From Cephalopachus bancanus (taxonomy: Eukaryota > Chordata > Mammalia > Primates > Tarsiidae), in contig JAPVLO010000138.1 in NCBI GenBank assembly GCA_027257055.1, positions 5,394,001 through 5,458,000 of the forward strand: 64,000 bases of DNA, written 5' to 3'. A program made the translations under genes and the position numbers. Within the stretch, counting starts at the first letter, position 1. Every line of letters begins with the position of its first letter. Below the pieces are notes generated by a model, which was not told the origin of the DNA, did no database searches, and saw only the letters and a program-made list of their open reading frames with translations. Shown piece after piece: positions 34,147 through 46,019 of the stretch.

Positions 34147-35738
34147 TAATAGTAACACTCAAGAAAAGTTCATGTTGGTAGGTAAAAAGTTATCTGAACC
34201 AATAACCTCATCACTTTTAGCAGCTGAGGAAAGTGACTGCTGTGAGAACACATGACACTGTTTCACTGAACAATATGTATTAACAGGAGGAAGAAAACAA
34301 TATTTATTTCTTGAGTCAGTCCCCCAGGTGAGGTATTAAATATAATTACAAGGATGCATAAATATATTTATACCACCCCAGTGAGACCGTGGTACTTTAA
34401 GTCTTATTTTTCATCCAGAGGAAATAAACGTTATTTTAAAAAATCATAATTCATTGCTATTGTTAATTCAATAATAACAATTGTGGATGGTGCTACATTA
34501 GAGGAGAGTATATCACTTGTGTTCGGCCAGACAGTGGAACAATTAATAGAATCCCCATTTCCCCTAAGAGGTTTATTTGTCATGTCAAAGTTACTCTGGT
34601 CTGGTGCAACACAGATGGTATTGTGACAGCACAAAATGATGAGTGCCACATTGTTCTTTCTAATGATCTTCTTCTGCTCCATTCATCTTGTTTTGCAGCC
34701 TTGGATCTCTGCTGCACGCCTGTTTTGAAAACAGGGGGCATTCAGTGGAAGAATTCAAAGAAGATGCTGCCTCCTTGGCTATTTTTCTGATTGTTATGTG
34801 GGTCCAGAAAGTGCTAAAGCAGTAAATGGATAAAAACATGAAGAACGTTCACCAGCATTGTCACATCAATGGAAAAATAAACCTTCCTCAAAAACCGTAG
34901 AAGGTATCCTAGTTTTATATGAAATTAATTCCGTTAAACTAGTTTTATTATCTCGATGACATGGTGTTGTGTATGATAATAAAGGAAAACTGCTATACAT
35001 ATTAAACGTGGACACGGTTAAATTAGGTTTCTTTTTCTTAATTCACTGTTGAAAGGATACACAGCTGGTTTCAGAATCAATAGAAAGGATCAATAAAAAT
35101 AGTGTACATGTCAATAGGGAAGCAAGATAGTTCATATAATGAAGAATCTCAATTTCAAAGCTGATATTATAGCAATACACTATTAAAATATACTTTGATT
35201 GAAATGGATGGATTTGTCAATTGCATTGGCAGTTTAGAAATAAAATTATATTCAAATTTACAGTGCTCTGAAATTCACTGAATGACTTCCCACTTTTTTG
35301 CGCTTCTGTAATTTCTGCTTGTTTACATATTGAAGTAAATGCCAGATAGAAATTTCTTTCATTCCATAAATCTTCTCTAAACAGTATCTGGGAATAATGG
35401 TTGTAAAATTTAGAATAGTTTTTCTCAGCTTTTAGAATCTACAAAACTCTTCACAGCATTCAGCATGCATACAAATCATCTATTTTAAATTATATTTTAA
35501 AATGTTTTATGTAATATTTTCAATTGGCAATTATACCCATGCCATATTTGTGAGAAGGATGGTTTTTAATCTTTCATCAAGATATCAATATTAAATTTAA
35601 TCAGAGCTATCTTAAGTTGTAAATTAGAATCAGCCAAGTTTTTTATCCTGTTTTTAACTAAAGTAGAAACCTTCAGTCATAATAAGACTTGTAAATGGCT
35701 TTAATTGTATATTATTCTGGATATTTGAATCAGGCTTT
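34147..35738. other. unique AT-rich stretch, candidate conserved non-coding DNA
   Basis: 1.6 kb with no repeat I can name. 34430-34700 is less decayed in look, with homeodomain-like ATTA/TAAT cores (TTGTTAATTCAATAATAACA), and has an 83-codon minus frame without motifs. Conservation cannot be judged from one sequence. Confidence 0.35.
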
Positions 35739-36048
35739 CTTCTTCTTTTTTTTTCTTTTTTGATTTAGAGTCACACTCTGTTGTCCAGGCTGGAGCGCAG
35801 TGGTATGCCCATAGCTACCACAGCCTTGACCTGCTGGGCTCAGGTGATCCTTCTGTTTCATCCTTCCAAGTAGCTGGAACTACAGATGTGTGCCACCATG
35901 CCCAGCTAATTTTTTGATATATTGTAGAGATGAGTTCTCACCAAGTTGCCTAGGCTGAGGCAGAACCCATGGGCTCAGGCAGTCCTCTCACCTCAGCCCC
36001 CCAAAGTGCTGAGATTATAGGTTTGAGTCAACACACACCCAGCCGGCT
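35739..36048 (-). repeat. Alu, antisense, lineage-specific type
   Basis: Flanked by GAATCAGGCTTT (35727-35738) and GAATCAAGCTTT (36049-36060), a target duplication with one change. The reversed linker reads GATATATTGTAGAGATGAG. Confidence 0.93.
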
Positions 36049-36060
36049 GAATCAAGCTTT

Positions 36061-37290
36061 TTTTTAAAGACCACGAGATGTTTTTATTCAGATTCCAGGT
36101 TCATTAATTCCTGATTTATTTTTTGCTGCTTACTTTCAATTCCAAAAATTTGTTCTATTGCGGCATTTAGATGTTGTTCATGAATGTATCCTATGACATT
36201 AAAAAAAACAACAATTTCTTTCTCCAATCAATGAGAAATAAATTAAAATGCTAGGAAAGTATAAAATGCTGTTATCTCATTTTAATACTTTTGCTTTTGT
36301 CTTCAATAACAGAAATTGCAATATTTTGATGCTGAAATGATGAGTTTAGACTCTTCAAGGTACTACACATATCCCTGTGATAGACCACTAAACAAGCTTC
36401 ATGTCATCGTTTAAATGGTCTTCTGGGAATTATTGTGTCATGAAGTCAAGTTTTTCGTATCATATCCTATTTTAATTTGGTGAACACCTCCCCTTCTCCC
36501 TTGACTGCCAGTATACTTCAATGTGGAAAACTAGTCACTTATTTATTGCCAAATTTTTCACAAACATGCTGAAAGATATATATTTTTGGTAGATGAAATG
36601 TGGTCCTAATGAAAGATTCCACTATGTCCTTCAATACTGAGTCAATGCTATAGAAGATATAATTGACTACCAACTGGATATGTGAGGGATTGACATTCTG
36701 GTATAGCCTGTTTTTATTTGTTTTATTTATTAGTTTTCATTGTAGAGCAGTGTTTTTCCTTGTTAGACAAGAAATGCTGTTCTGTTAAGATTAATCCCAG
36801 CACATACTTTCTAGTGTGCACTGCAAAAGAAAAATATTACCCCCCATAGCACATTTTTCAGTAATAAACCATACAAAAAGACATTATGCACTTCTCTCTT
36901 ATATTGCACATAGCAAAAAACCTTATTGATATGCTTTGCATATGCATGGTCTTGTCTATTGCAAAGTGAAATATACTCATAATGTTTTAGTAATTGCTCT
37001 TCCACATTATATGCCATGGATATGTGTTGCGCCTTGAAACAAGAGACTCCCTTCTCTTTGTCTGAGAAAAGTTGAGTGTAAGACCAGAATCCATGGACCT
37101 AGAGATGGAATGGTGTGCCGAGGCAGGTAGAGGCCTCCTTCTAACCCTGAATTGCATGTAATTGAGAAATAAACTTCGACCTTGTTAATCAATTTTATTT
37201 ATCTCTATTGTAGGAGCTTAGTTGTGCTCTAAGTAACATAAAAAAATCTTAAATTAAAAAACTGCATCCATGGCAATGAATCTGGCTGTA
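36061..37290. other. unique stretch with possible LTR remnant
   Basis: No gene. 37030-37190 is more GC-rich and ends in TGAGAAATAAACTTCGACC, similar to the poly-A region of several LTR families, but too little is recognisable to assign it. Confidence 0.35.
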
Positions 37291-37450
37291 TCTATAATTG
37301 TTAAAGTTGCTCACTTTCTCTGAGCCTCAGCTTTTTCATCTGTAAAAAGGATAACACCTACTTCATATGGTTGTTATGAGGATTAAATAATAGAAAATAA
37401 GTAAAATTCTTTAGCAAAGTTTCTAGTGCTATGCGTAAACACTCAATACA
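37291..37450 (+). repeat. MIR SINE, sense
   Basis: 'ctctgagcctcagctttttca', TCTGTAAAAAGGATAACACC, 'gttgttatgaggattaaat' and the tail 'aaacactcaata' follow the MIR core and 3' part. Confidence 0.8.
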
Positions 37451-38224
37451 TTTTAACTGTTGCTGTTACTTTGGTCTTTTGGAATATTGATTTATTATAC
37501 TTATGTGAAGAGATATTATATTTAGGTGAGATTCAAGATAACTTTCCTGTTTCTTTAACTCACTTGATGCTGGAATATAGTAGCCTGTCTCTAGACCTGT
37601 TCAATAACTACATCACCAACCAGCCAATGCACTCTTCAAAAAGTGATCGCGATTACCTCTGCTGAGGTCTGGTCTGCATATGTTTTATGCATTAAACAAA
37701 ATAATGATTATAAACCGATTGGCATATTATAAGTGTTTGATAATTAGACATTATTATTTGATTATTTCTCTCACTGTTATTATTGATCCTTTAATTTAGT
37801 GGTGAGGGGAAAAAAGATCTAAAAGTATACAGTGACTTGTTCAAAGTTCCTCCTGTACTCCATGTATTTTTACTTTTGACAAAAGTGGAACAAATTAAAA
37901 GTAGAAGAAATCAAACTAGCTTAAGTAATGAGAAAAATTTGTTGAAAGGATATTGTGGTAGCTAAGAGTCAATGGCACAGTTGACCACTCTGTGTCTATG
38001 TAGGCTTCTTGACACTTGCAGATCAGTGCTGAATTTTTTCAAGTAATTCACTTTGTCTGTATTTTAGCCTTTAAAGCATTTTATACTTTTTAAAGATACA
38101 TACTTGGCAATCTTCTGTCAAAATTTTACTGCAATTAGTTACAATTAGAATGTTTAATCTGGGCTTATATTCCTTGGGAAAGGCTTTAACATTTTGATAT
38201 AATAGTGCCATTCATCATTTATAT
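37451..38224. other. unique AT-rich stretch
   Basis: No gene or confident repeat; a 79-codon frame at 37426-37665 overlaps the MIR tail and has no motif. Confidence 0.5.
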
Positions 38225-38440
38225 AAAAGCAGGCAAAGTGGTTAGGACCTGGACTCAAAAACTAGATACCTGTGCTTGAATTCTGGTTTTGCCATATACT
38301 AGATTTAAGACTGTGGGAAAATTATATAACTTTTCTGAGCCACAGTTTCCCAACCTATTTTGTAGAGTTGTTGGAGCATTAAATGAGTTAATATACATAA
38401 AGACTATAGAGTAGAGATACTGTTATTATTATTATTTCAA
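38225..38440 (+). repeat. MIR SINE, sense, nearly complete
   Basis: GCAAAGTGGTTAGGACCTGG (tRNA-derived head), 'gaattctggttttgccata', 'aactgagccacagtttccc'-like core, 'gttgttggagcattaaatga'. One of the best-kept MIRs in the window. Confidence 0.9.
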
Positions 38441-38639
38441 AAATACAATTTAAAAATTTTAGAGAAAGTAAGGTATTTTAACAATCAAGAAAATGAATTT
38501 AATTAAAGTTCTTTAAAGTTTACTATGTTTTGTAATTTTTTGAAAATATTTGTGCTAACCTTTCAAATATAGCTCCCTGGGTTCTAACTGAACAGGTATT
38601 AGACCTTTTAAACCCTATCCCATGTTTCTGTTGTGATTA

Positions 38640-39400
38640 TTTTTGCATATTTCATCTTTTTCTCTTTATGTACCAGTGTAGATATTTTCTACTGACCTAT
38701 TTTCCAGTTTATTAAACTTCACTTCAACTATGTGTAACTTGGCTGACTCCATTTTTGAGTCCTTACTTTCAGTTATTGAAATTTTAGCTTTGGAATTTCC
38801 ATTTTATTTATTTATTTTTTACCGATTCTAAAATTCTACCGATTATAATTTGTATTTTATTTTCCTGAATAAATTAATAACAAATATTTTAAACTCCATG
38901 CTTGATAATTCTAATATATGGCTCTTCTGTGAGCATGTTTCTATTATCTTTTTTTTTTCTTTTTAGCATTGTGATCTTATTGCCTAGTATAATAGGTAAT
39001 TTTTTATTAAATGTTGGACATTGTGAAAATAAATTTTGTTGATTTTGAGGTTCTCAATGAGATTATCTTTCTCAGGGAAGATTTCCTGTTGCTTTTGGTT
39101 TACTGTTAGAAAAGATGCAGATAACCTTAACTCAGTTTTATAAAGGCAGGATTCGATGTGATTAGCTCTTACTTCTGCAATATAGCTATTTAGAAATCCC
39201 AACAGAAAGCTTGAGATGTTTATCAAATGGTCTTCCTTGGTAGTTCCTAAATTTCAATATTATACACCCTTCCATGAGATCATTCCAAATCTGCTTAGCT
39301 TCTCAGCCACTGCTTTCTGCTACACTACAGCTTGAAATGGGACTACAACTTATACGTCAGCAATGCTTCTTGGGAAAAACACCAGGCTTGTTTCCGTGCT
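38640..39400 (-). repeat. old LINE sequence, antisense
   Basis: 'ttattaaatgttggacattg', 'tttggaatttccattttat' and 'gcttgataattctaatatatgg' match, in order, a familiar antisense L1M/HAL-type segment. Very diverged, with unclear borders. Confidence 0.5.
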
Positions 39401-42400
39401 TTTTTCTTTGAGATTTTTGCCCCAAATTATTTTCGCCATAAAAACTCTCCAACACCTTCAAAAATACTATTAAAATACTATAGTTAGTTTTAAAAAATGT
39501 TCTCAGTGGGCAGGCAGATATAAAAATATCAGTCACCATACCATGTATGGAAAAGTTAGTACCTTCTTTCTGGAAGAATCTGTTGACTAGGTTACACACT
39601 GCCAAATTCCTCTACACTTCACTTACAAAAGCTTAGTTTATTTTATTCCAAACAACACTTTCTTACATATACACATAAATTTTCACCTAATTTTCGTTTT
39701 CTAGTCCTTAATTCTAGCCCCTAAATTTTGGTTACTTATTTCAGAAAAATCATCTCCATTACTATTTTACATGAGGGTTACAATGTCACCAACCCAAATT
39801 GTTAAGAGTAAGTATGGGGTTAGTTTTACAAATACACTAGTAAAAAGGAATATTGTAAGTCTTGATATGTAATTAGACATCAAAATAAATCATTATTACT
39901 GTCATATAAAGCCTCTTTAAAGTTTCATGGTGCCCTCAATCTGTATCTCCACAAATCAAATGCCTTGCTTACATTTCCATCTCAAGTTTAAACTGCTATT
40001 TTTTAAACATCAAAATTTAAGCCAAATAATAGAGTTATAAGTATAAATACTTGCTGAATAAGGTATAGATTCTAAATATTATCACATCTCTCTCTATTTC
40101 TCCTGATTCCTGATTATTTCGCACATATATTTGCCCTGGTTAGCAGAATCTAGCATCTTCTTTTTAAGCTTTCTTCTTCTCAGTTGTCTAAACAAAATAG
40201 GTAATTAGTCAAAAGAGGTTAGGGTTGCTTTCAAATGTTTTTGCTTTTGACGTGGTTGAAACTTAAGCATCACAGGTACATACAACCTTGTCCATGATAT
40301 GGCCAAAGAAACCCTGCTGGCTCAGTCTCTGCACAAGCTCCAGTAGTGCTACTCTGTTGAAGACTATACATTTTTACCTTGAATTCTTTACTAAGATGTT
40401 GTTTTAAAAAACAGCCCACTTTATCAGGGGGATGGACTCAACCATTAGTCTTGGTGTGGTGCCTGGATCGCTGGACCTAACTACTCACTTCTTCCTATGT
40501 TGTTTCTTTTTGGAGACCTAGTTTCTTTTTCCCATTCGCAGCTCTTCTTGAGACCATCTCAATCTATCGGAGCTTCTATTAAATTGGAAGTTAGGGAAAG
40601 AGATGTGATTTCTTTTCTCAAAGCCTTCTTAACCCCATATCAATTTACCCATCTTTCTACTAGTGAATCAAATCTGAATCAAGATGCTTGCAAGAAGCAG
40701 ACTTTGTCGGGCCACACAGGATGTTGTTTTACATTTTCTCTGGGGAAATAGCAGCTTGCAAAAATGACTGCTTAATATAGAGGCTAATGAGGTGTTTATG
40801 AGTCAAAAAATCTTCTTTAAGGTGATCTTGTGCTCATCTTCTGTATATCTAATTTAGCAACTTTTCTGGTTCAAAAAGTATTTTTCAGTTGTACCTGACC
40901 TGAAATATTTTTAAATTGTAGAAGGAGAGATGACATGTATGCAGAAAATTACAAGCCAGTATGGAAGAAGAATTCTAAAATTCATAAGACAAATCTTTTC
41001 TCTGGAAATTTAGAGGATAAAATGATTACTCACCACAATTCCTTATCTCTACCTACCTATCTATCTATCTAAGCAAAAGATAATACTTCACTTGGCAATT
41101 AGGTCTTTGTGAATCCATTTTGGAATGCAACCATTATAGAACACATGTATTAATGTATAAATAGGGTTACATTTCAAACCCTCATAAGCTGGGGGCTACT
41201 TGTCTTTCTGCTACATTTTTGTTCCTTTCAGATTTTGCCTGGAAAATGTTCAAAGTGAATTTAATAAGTATGAGAGAATTTGGCACTTTAAAGAGGATGC
41301 AAAGACTTTCAGTATATGAGTCGCTTGATTTTGTGGGAGCCAAATTACAGGATTAAATGTTTTACTTGATTTACATGCAAGAATTCAGGAATTCATCTAC
41401 CAGGGAAGGTACGGCACACCTGCTCTCTGCTAAAGATCAGAGTCTGCTGCATTACACTACATATATTCCTGCTGTGGGTTTTCCCCACCCTTTCTTTCAA
41501 GAATTAATGAAAGTAGTTTCTGATGCAAGATGGCTATTTATCATGGATCACAGTTATTTCTCAGTGTCTTGGTTCTTATTATGGAGAACATCATTGGAAA
41601 GACATCATACTTTCATAGATGACTAATCTGTGATTAAGATAGATCACCTATTGCTTCATAAGTAACATCTGGCATCAAAGATAATTCCATTGACTTGAAA
41701 TCTCATAAAATGTAACATCATTAGCTTGAAGAAAAGAGTGTCATTCTTTCTTGTTATAATGAAAGATTCATATTGGAAAGTCACATAGAGGTACTTTATA
41801 ATTTTCCCCAAAGATCTATAAAGTGGCAATCACATTTTCTGGAGCTATCTTAGAAGTCTGCTTCTCCATGACAGATCCTTGAACAATGAGGAAAAAAGTG
41901 TAATTCTGAGGATTGTGAAGCACACAACATGCTTTACAAAGTGGCTTCCAATTTACTAACACTTGTTTTGCTGATCTATGACCACAGATACTAAAAGAAG
42001 AGACGATTGATTTCTAATGAAAAATATGTTTCCGTAGCTAATATGGTCCATAAACATTATCACTTTCCCTCCAGATAATAAATTTAAATGAAAAAATTCT
42101 GTAAAGAAATGACATCATTGATAGGTTTGAATTGATGAGAAAGCTTTATTGTTTTCTGGGAATAAATCAAGAATTTTTTTTTCTGCAATCTGCAATGATG
42201 TCAAGTCAATGCTGGGAACTCTTCTGAGTTTATATTAGGTAATTGTTGCTTTAACAATAATAAAACATCACTGTAATTAAAACAATAGTATTTTCCTAAA
42301 CTATTTTAAATTAATAATAAAAAACTGAGAATAATAAGGAAGATTTTTCATTTATCTGGGGTTTTAATTTAGAGAAAAATTATTTTCAAGAATTTCATTT

Positions 42401-43195
42401 GCTGTAATTCTGATTGCTTTCTTTTTTTTTTGGAAAAAAACCTGCTCATATTATTTTTCTTATGGCACAATGGAAAAATTCTGTTCATACTGTTTTTCAT
42501 TGGAAACAGAATTATTTTAAAGGAATTAAAATAATATATAAAGTGAAAAGAATAGCATGAGTTGATGGTTGCCATATACTCATTTATAGTATGAACATTA
42601 AAGAGTCTATAAATCCAAAAAGTTGTAGATGCTATACCATATTACAACACACCTACACACATTTCTTTTTGGAAAGCATTCTCTATTTTTAATTAACATA
42701 TTTTTAACTGATGACTTCTCCTCTTCTAAGAAGCAGGTGGGACAGTATCAGAAAACAGGACAGGAAATGGCTGAATTCTTGGTACCTAAAAAGTTGTTTC
42801 TGTAATCACTACCTTGCATTCTGTTATCATCAAGAATTTTCTATATTTTTAGATGCTTAATAGCAGAAAAGTTATCAACGTTAAAATATCTTCTCCTTTG
42901 CCAAGGCATTTAACTTCCTCTAGATCTTGGTTAACCTATTTACCAAAGGAAACCAAAACCCAAATCACAAAAAACTCCCAGAACCACCAGATAAATTCTA
43001 CAGTGCTCAAATGATCATAAGTGACAACCTAGAAAATGCACTCTAAGCAGTACTAAATAAATTCTTTTGAAACTTTGTGTGTGTATGTATGTGAATTTAA
43101 AATACAAAAGAATTTATAAACATTCAGTTTAAAAGCCTGATGGCAATCTTAAAAAAAAAAAGAGGGAATTAATATTTTTAGAGTATTGACTTCCT
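39401..43195. other. long unique AT-rich stretch
   Basis: 3.8 kb without a gene or a confident repeat. A short (CTAT)n run lies at 41050-41072. Frames of 84 to 89 codons at 40497-40751 and 41357-41626 have no recognisable domain and are within chance. Confidence 0.45.
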
Positions 43196-43345
43196 GGTAT
43201 TCTGACAGTTGCTCTACATACATAATTTAAAATCCTTTCCATATCCCATAATTCATTTTTGCCCATTAGGTCATCAAAGCTCAAAGAAGTTGAGTAAGGT
43301 GCTCAAGATTACACAGCTACTGCATGCTGAAAAATACGTTCCAAG
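43196..43345 (-). repeat. MIR SINE, antisense, diverged
   Basis: 'tttgcccattaggtcatcaa'-like core, then AAAGAAGTTGAGTAAGGTGC, 'tcaagattacacagctact', the MIR core in reverse. Confidence 0.65.
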
Positions 43346-43667
43346 TATATGGCTATCTAATTTAAAAGACCACTTCTTTTCATCATTTTACTCCAGTGAC
43401 ATCACTGTTTATTCAATTATCAAAGTCTTAGAGAAGTTTCTTTCTGGTGAAAATATAGATCAGTTGTGCGCAACAGTTAGACCTGAAGTTAGCTTTTAGT
43501 TAAGTAGGTTTTCTACATGAAGAAAAGTTGTTTGGACTTGAAAAATAGCTATTAAATAGAAGAGGCTATCCCCTTTCAAAAGTAAGAAGAGAAGTGCCAG
43601 CAGCTTCTTAGCAACTCTGAAAATTCTGTTGTTTTCTTCTGTTGGCAAAGTAGTGAGTCTGCAGTTT

Positions 43668-43668
<1 letters not shown>

Positions 43669-43717
<49 letters not shown>

Positions 43718-43750
43718 CGCGCGCACACACGCACGCACACACACACACAC
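43669..43750 (+). repeat. (CA)n microsatellite with CG interruptions
   Basis: About 80 bases of CA repeat. The middle (43711-43740) holds GCGCGC and several CACG steps. The strict purine-pyrimidine alternation makes it a strong candidate for left-handed DNA. The Cys/Val-rich minus-strand frame across it is an artefact. Confidence 0.97.
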
Positions 43751-45119
43751 CCTCAACTGAAGAACACAAGACTTCTGGGTCAGAGAAATCATTTTTTGTT
43801 TGAGCAAAAAGCAACAACTAGAGCAGTAACTTACCTCAGCTTCTCATAATCCATCTCCTTCAGGATAAGGTGATGAATGCCAGAGATATATCTACATGTG
43901 CAGGGGATTTTACCACAGGAGAACTGCAAACTTAGGAGACACAAAGTTTTTATTGGTGAGGTTCTTGTCCTCCATTCTAAAAAGAGATTACTCACTACCC
44001 TGGAATAAAAGCAAATCTCTTCTTGGTTAGTGGAGGAAGACGTTTCTAGATAGATTATCTTGGACTATAAGAAAAAAAATCTCTGGAATGGAAAGAACAG
44101 ACCTTATCTTTAGTAGGGTAGAATGTCTAAACCTCTCTGGAGGACACACCATTGCTAGCTTCCATATTCAACCATGTCCTTTGCTCATAAGATTTGGAAG
44201 ATGCAGAAATTCAAGAAATTCATAAGGAAAACATGTCTCTCAACAAAGCCTTAACACCAATAATCCTATTTGGCTAGACCACGACTCTAACCTCTAGACT
44301 AAGCTGTAGCTTATATTGTTGTCGAGCTGGTCTTTATTTTTATTTCTTTCGTTGTTATATTCTGGTAAGTTTCTAGTAAGCTAGTAAACAGCATGAAACA
44401 ACGGCTTAAGTGCAAGTACTCTATATGAAAGTGTGAAGATCAGTCTCAAGAACAAGAGACAAGAGTGAGCAAAATGGAGAAAAAGGGCAGAAAAGCGAAT
44501 ACAAAGTCATACTTTGAAGTGCCTCCTTGAAGCCCTTCACAAGATGCTCCATGAACCAGGGAAGTAGACCTTCTGTCCCCTTGTAGTTCACAGTGAATTG
44601 GTAGCTGGTATGGTATCACATCGCATCACATTAGGCTGTAAGCTCTATTGCCTTTTCTTCTCACCCTCATCTCTTGTCCTTGTTTTATGCCCCCAAGTCA
44701 AACATTTTCCCCTTCAACTTGACTTCAGGCTCAGCTTTCAGAGGATGTTGGCTGAACAAGTGTTTTGCAGTTTAAGAAGCATTTCCACAAATATCATCTT
44801 ATATACGTGATTTCAAAGTTAGAATTTTAAAATCAAAATAATGTGAACATAGCTAAACTATTAAATTGTTTTCATTTTATTTATTTTAATTTTAGTTTGA
44901 TTATTACGTTATTTTAAAGGGCTTCCATAGAAAAACAGCCACCTCCTGCCCTATCGTCTCCCTGTTCTTCCAGTTTGATCCCCAGAGGCAGTATTTTTGA
45001 GCTCTTTAGAGGGACCTTTTATTGTTTTCTTAAACAGCTGTTTCATATGTGTATGCAGTTTAAAAACATATCAAATTTAGGCAGTATCTGTGCGAGGGGA
45101 TCCCCCCAAGACTCAGGAT
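43751..45119. other. unique stretch
   Basis: No gene or confident repeat recognised. Confidence 0.5.
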
Positions 45120-45660
45120 TTATTTATTAAAAATTGTGTATTTATTCGTACATGTTTAAACTTCAGTCACCTTCCAAGTACTCTCCGTATGATGCAATAC
45201 ACCTATTGAGATGCTTTTTCCACTGCTCAAAACAGTTTCTGAACTCACCAATCTTGACGCCTTTTAGTGCTTCTGCCATGTTTTTGTTTCACCTCTTCCA
45301 CATCTGCAAAATTTTCCTTTTGAGGATTTTTTTCATCCAGGGAAACAACAAAAAAAGTCACTCAGGGAGAGATCAGGTGAATAGGGAAGGTGGAGCGTGG
45401 GGTTCATGCGTTTGGTCAAAAACTGCTGAACACTCGTCCCAGTGTGGGCAAGTGGGCTGTCATGGGGGCAGAGCCAGTCACCTGCTTGCCACAGCTCAGA
45501 TGTTTCTTCCTCAAATCATGACACAGCTTTCTCAAAACTTCCAGATTAAAAACTTTGGTGGACTGTTTGCTCTGGAGGAACACATTCTGAGTGTACTACA
45601 AATAGACTGCCTTCCAAAAGATATTCCCAGATTTCTTTGGGTCCCCCCTTGTATTCACAA
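45120..45660 (-). pseudogene. Tc1/mariner transposase remnant, C-terminal half
   Basis: Minus-strand translation, split over frames, gives mariner transposase signatures in the right order: a VPPEQTVHQS-like phrase near 45575, GDWL...HDSPLAHT near 45470-45490, LPYSPDLSLSDFF near 45360-45400, then FADVEEVKQKHG and ALKGVKIGEFRNCFEQWKKH, ending in GEYLEGD and a stop near 45165. The YSPDLSLSDFF block corresponds to the family motif YSPDLAPSDYH around the third catalytic Asp. Several frameshifts and stops and the loss of the N-terminal half mean it cannot act. Beyond the stop, 45120-45165 would be the 3' non-coding end of the transposon. A 180-codon plus-strand frame over the same DNA is its antisense shadow. 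Confidence 0.82.
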
Positions 45661-45724
45661 GTCTATAGATGGTTGAGGGGTTATCAGTTTTACAGGGCTG
45701 AAGCTTATGTCTTCTGCTTGTTTC

Positions 45725-46005
45725 TTTTTTTTTTTGAGTTGGAGTCTCACTCCGTCGTCCAGGCTGGAGTGCAGTGGCACCTTCCTGACCACCCCAGTGT
45801 CGACCTGCTGGGCTCCTGGGATTCTGCTGCCTCAGCTTCCAAGTAGCTGGAATTACAGGCGTACACTACCATGCCTAGCTAATTTTTGATTTATTGTAGA
45901 GACAAGGTCTTGCCAAGTTACCTGGACTGGTTTTGAACCCGTGGGCTCAGGTAATCCCTCGGTCTCCCAAAGTGCTGGGATTACAGGCTGAGCCACCGAA
46001 TCTGG
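45725..46005 (-). repeat. Alu, antisense, lineage-specific type
   Basis: A T-run, GAGTTGGAGTCTCACTCCGT, reversed linker GATTTATTGTAGAGACAAGG. The target duplication is CTTCTGCTTGTTTC (45711-45724) and CTTCTGCTTATTTC (46006-46019). It sits just upstream of the mariner remnant. Confidence 0.94.
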
Positions 46006-46019
46006 CTTCTGCTTATTTC

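Noticed and set aside
41050..41072. (CTAT)n run as a notable locus
   Set aside because: Too short to stand out from ordinary tetranucleotide repeats.
43608..43817. Cys/Val-rich minus-strand frame
   Set aside because: It is a translation of the CA array.
45134..45676. 180-codon plus-strand frame, the longest in the window
   Set aside because: It is antisense to a decayed mariner transposase whose minus-strand motifs are clear. The plus-strand protein shows no domain.
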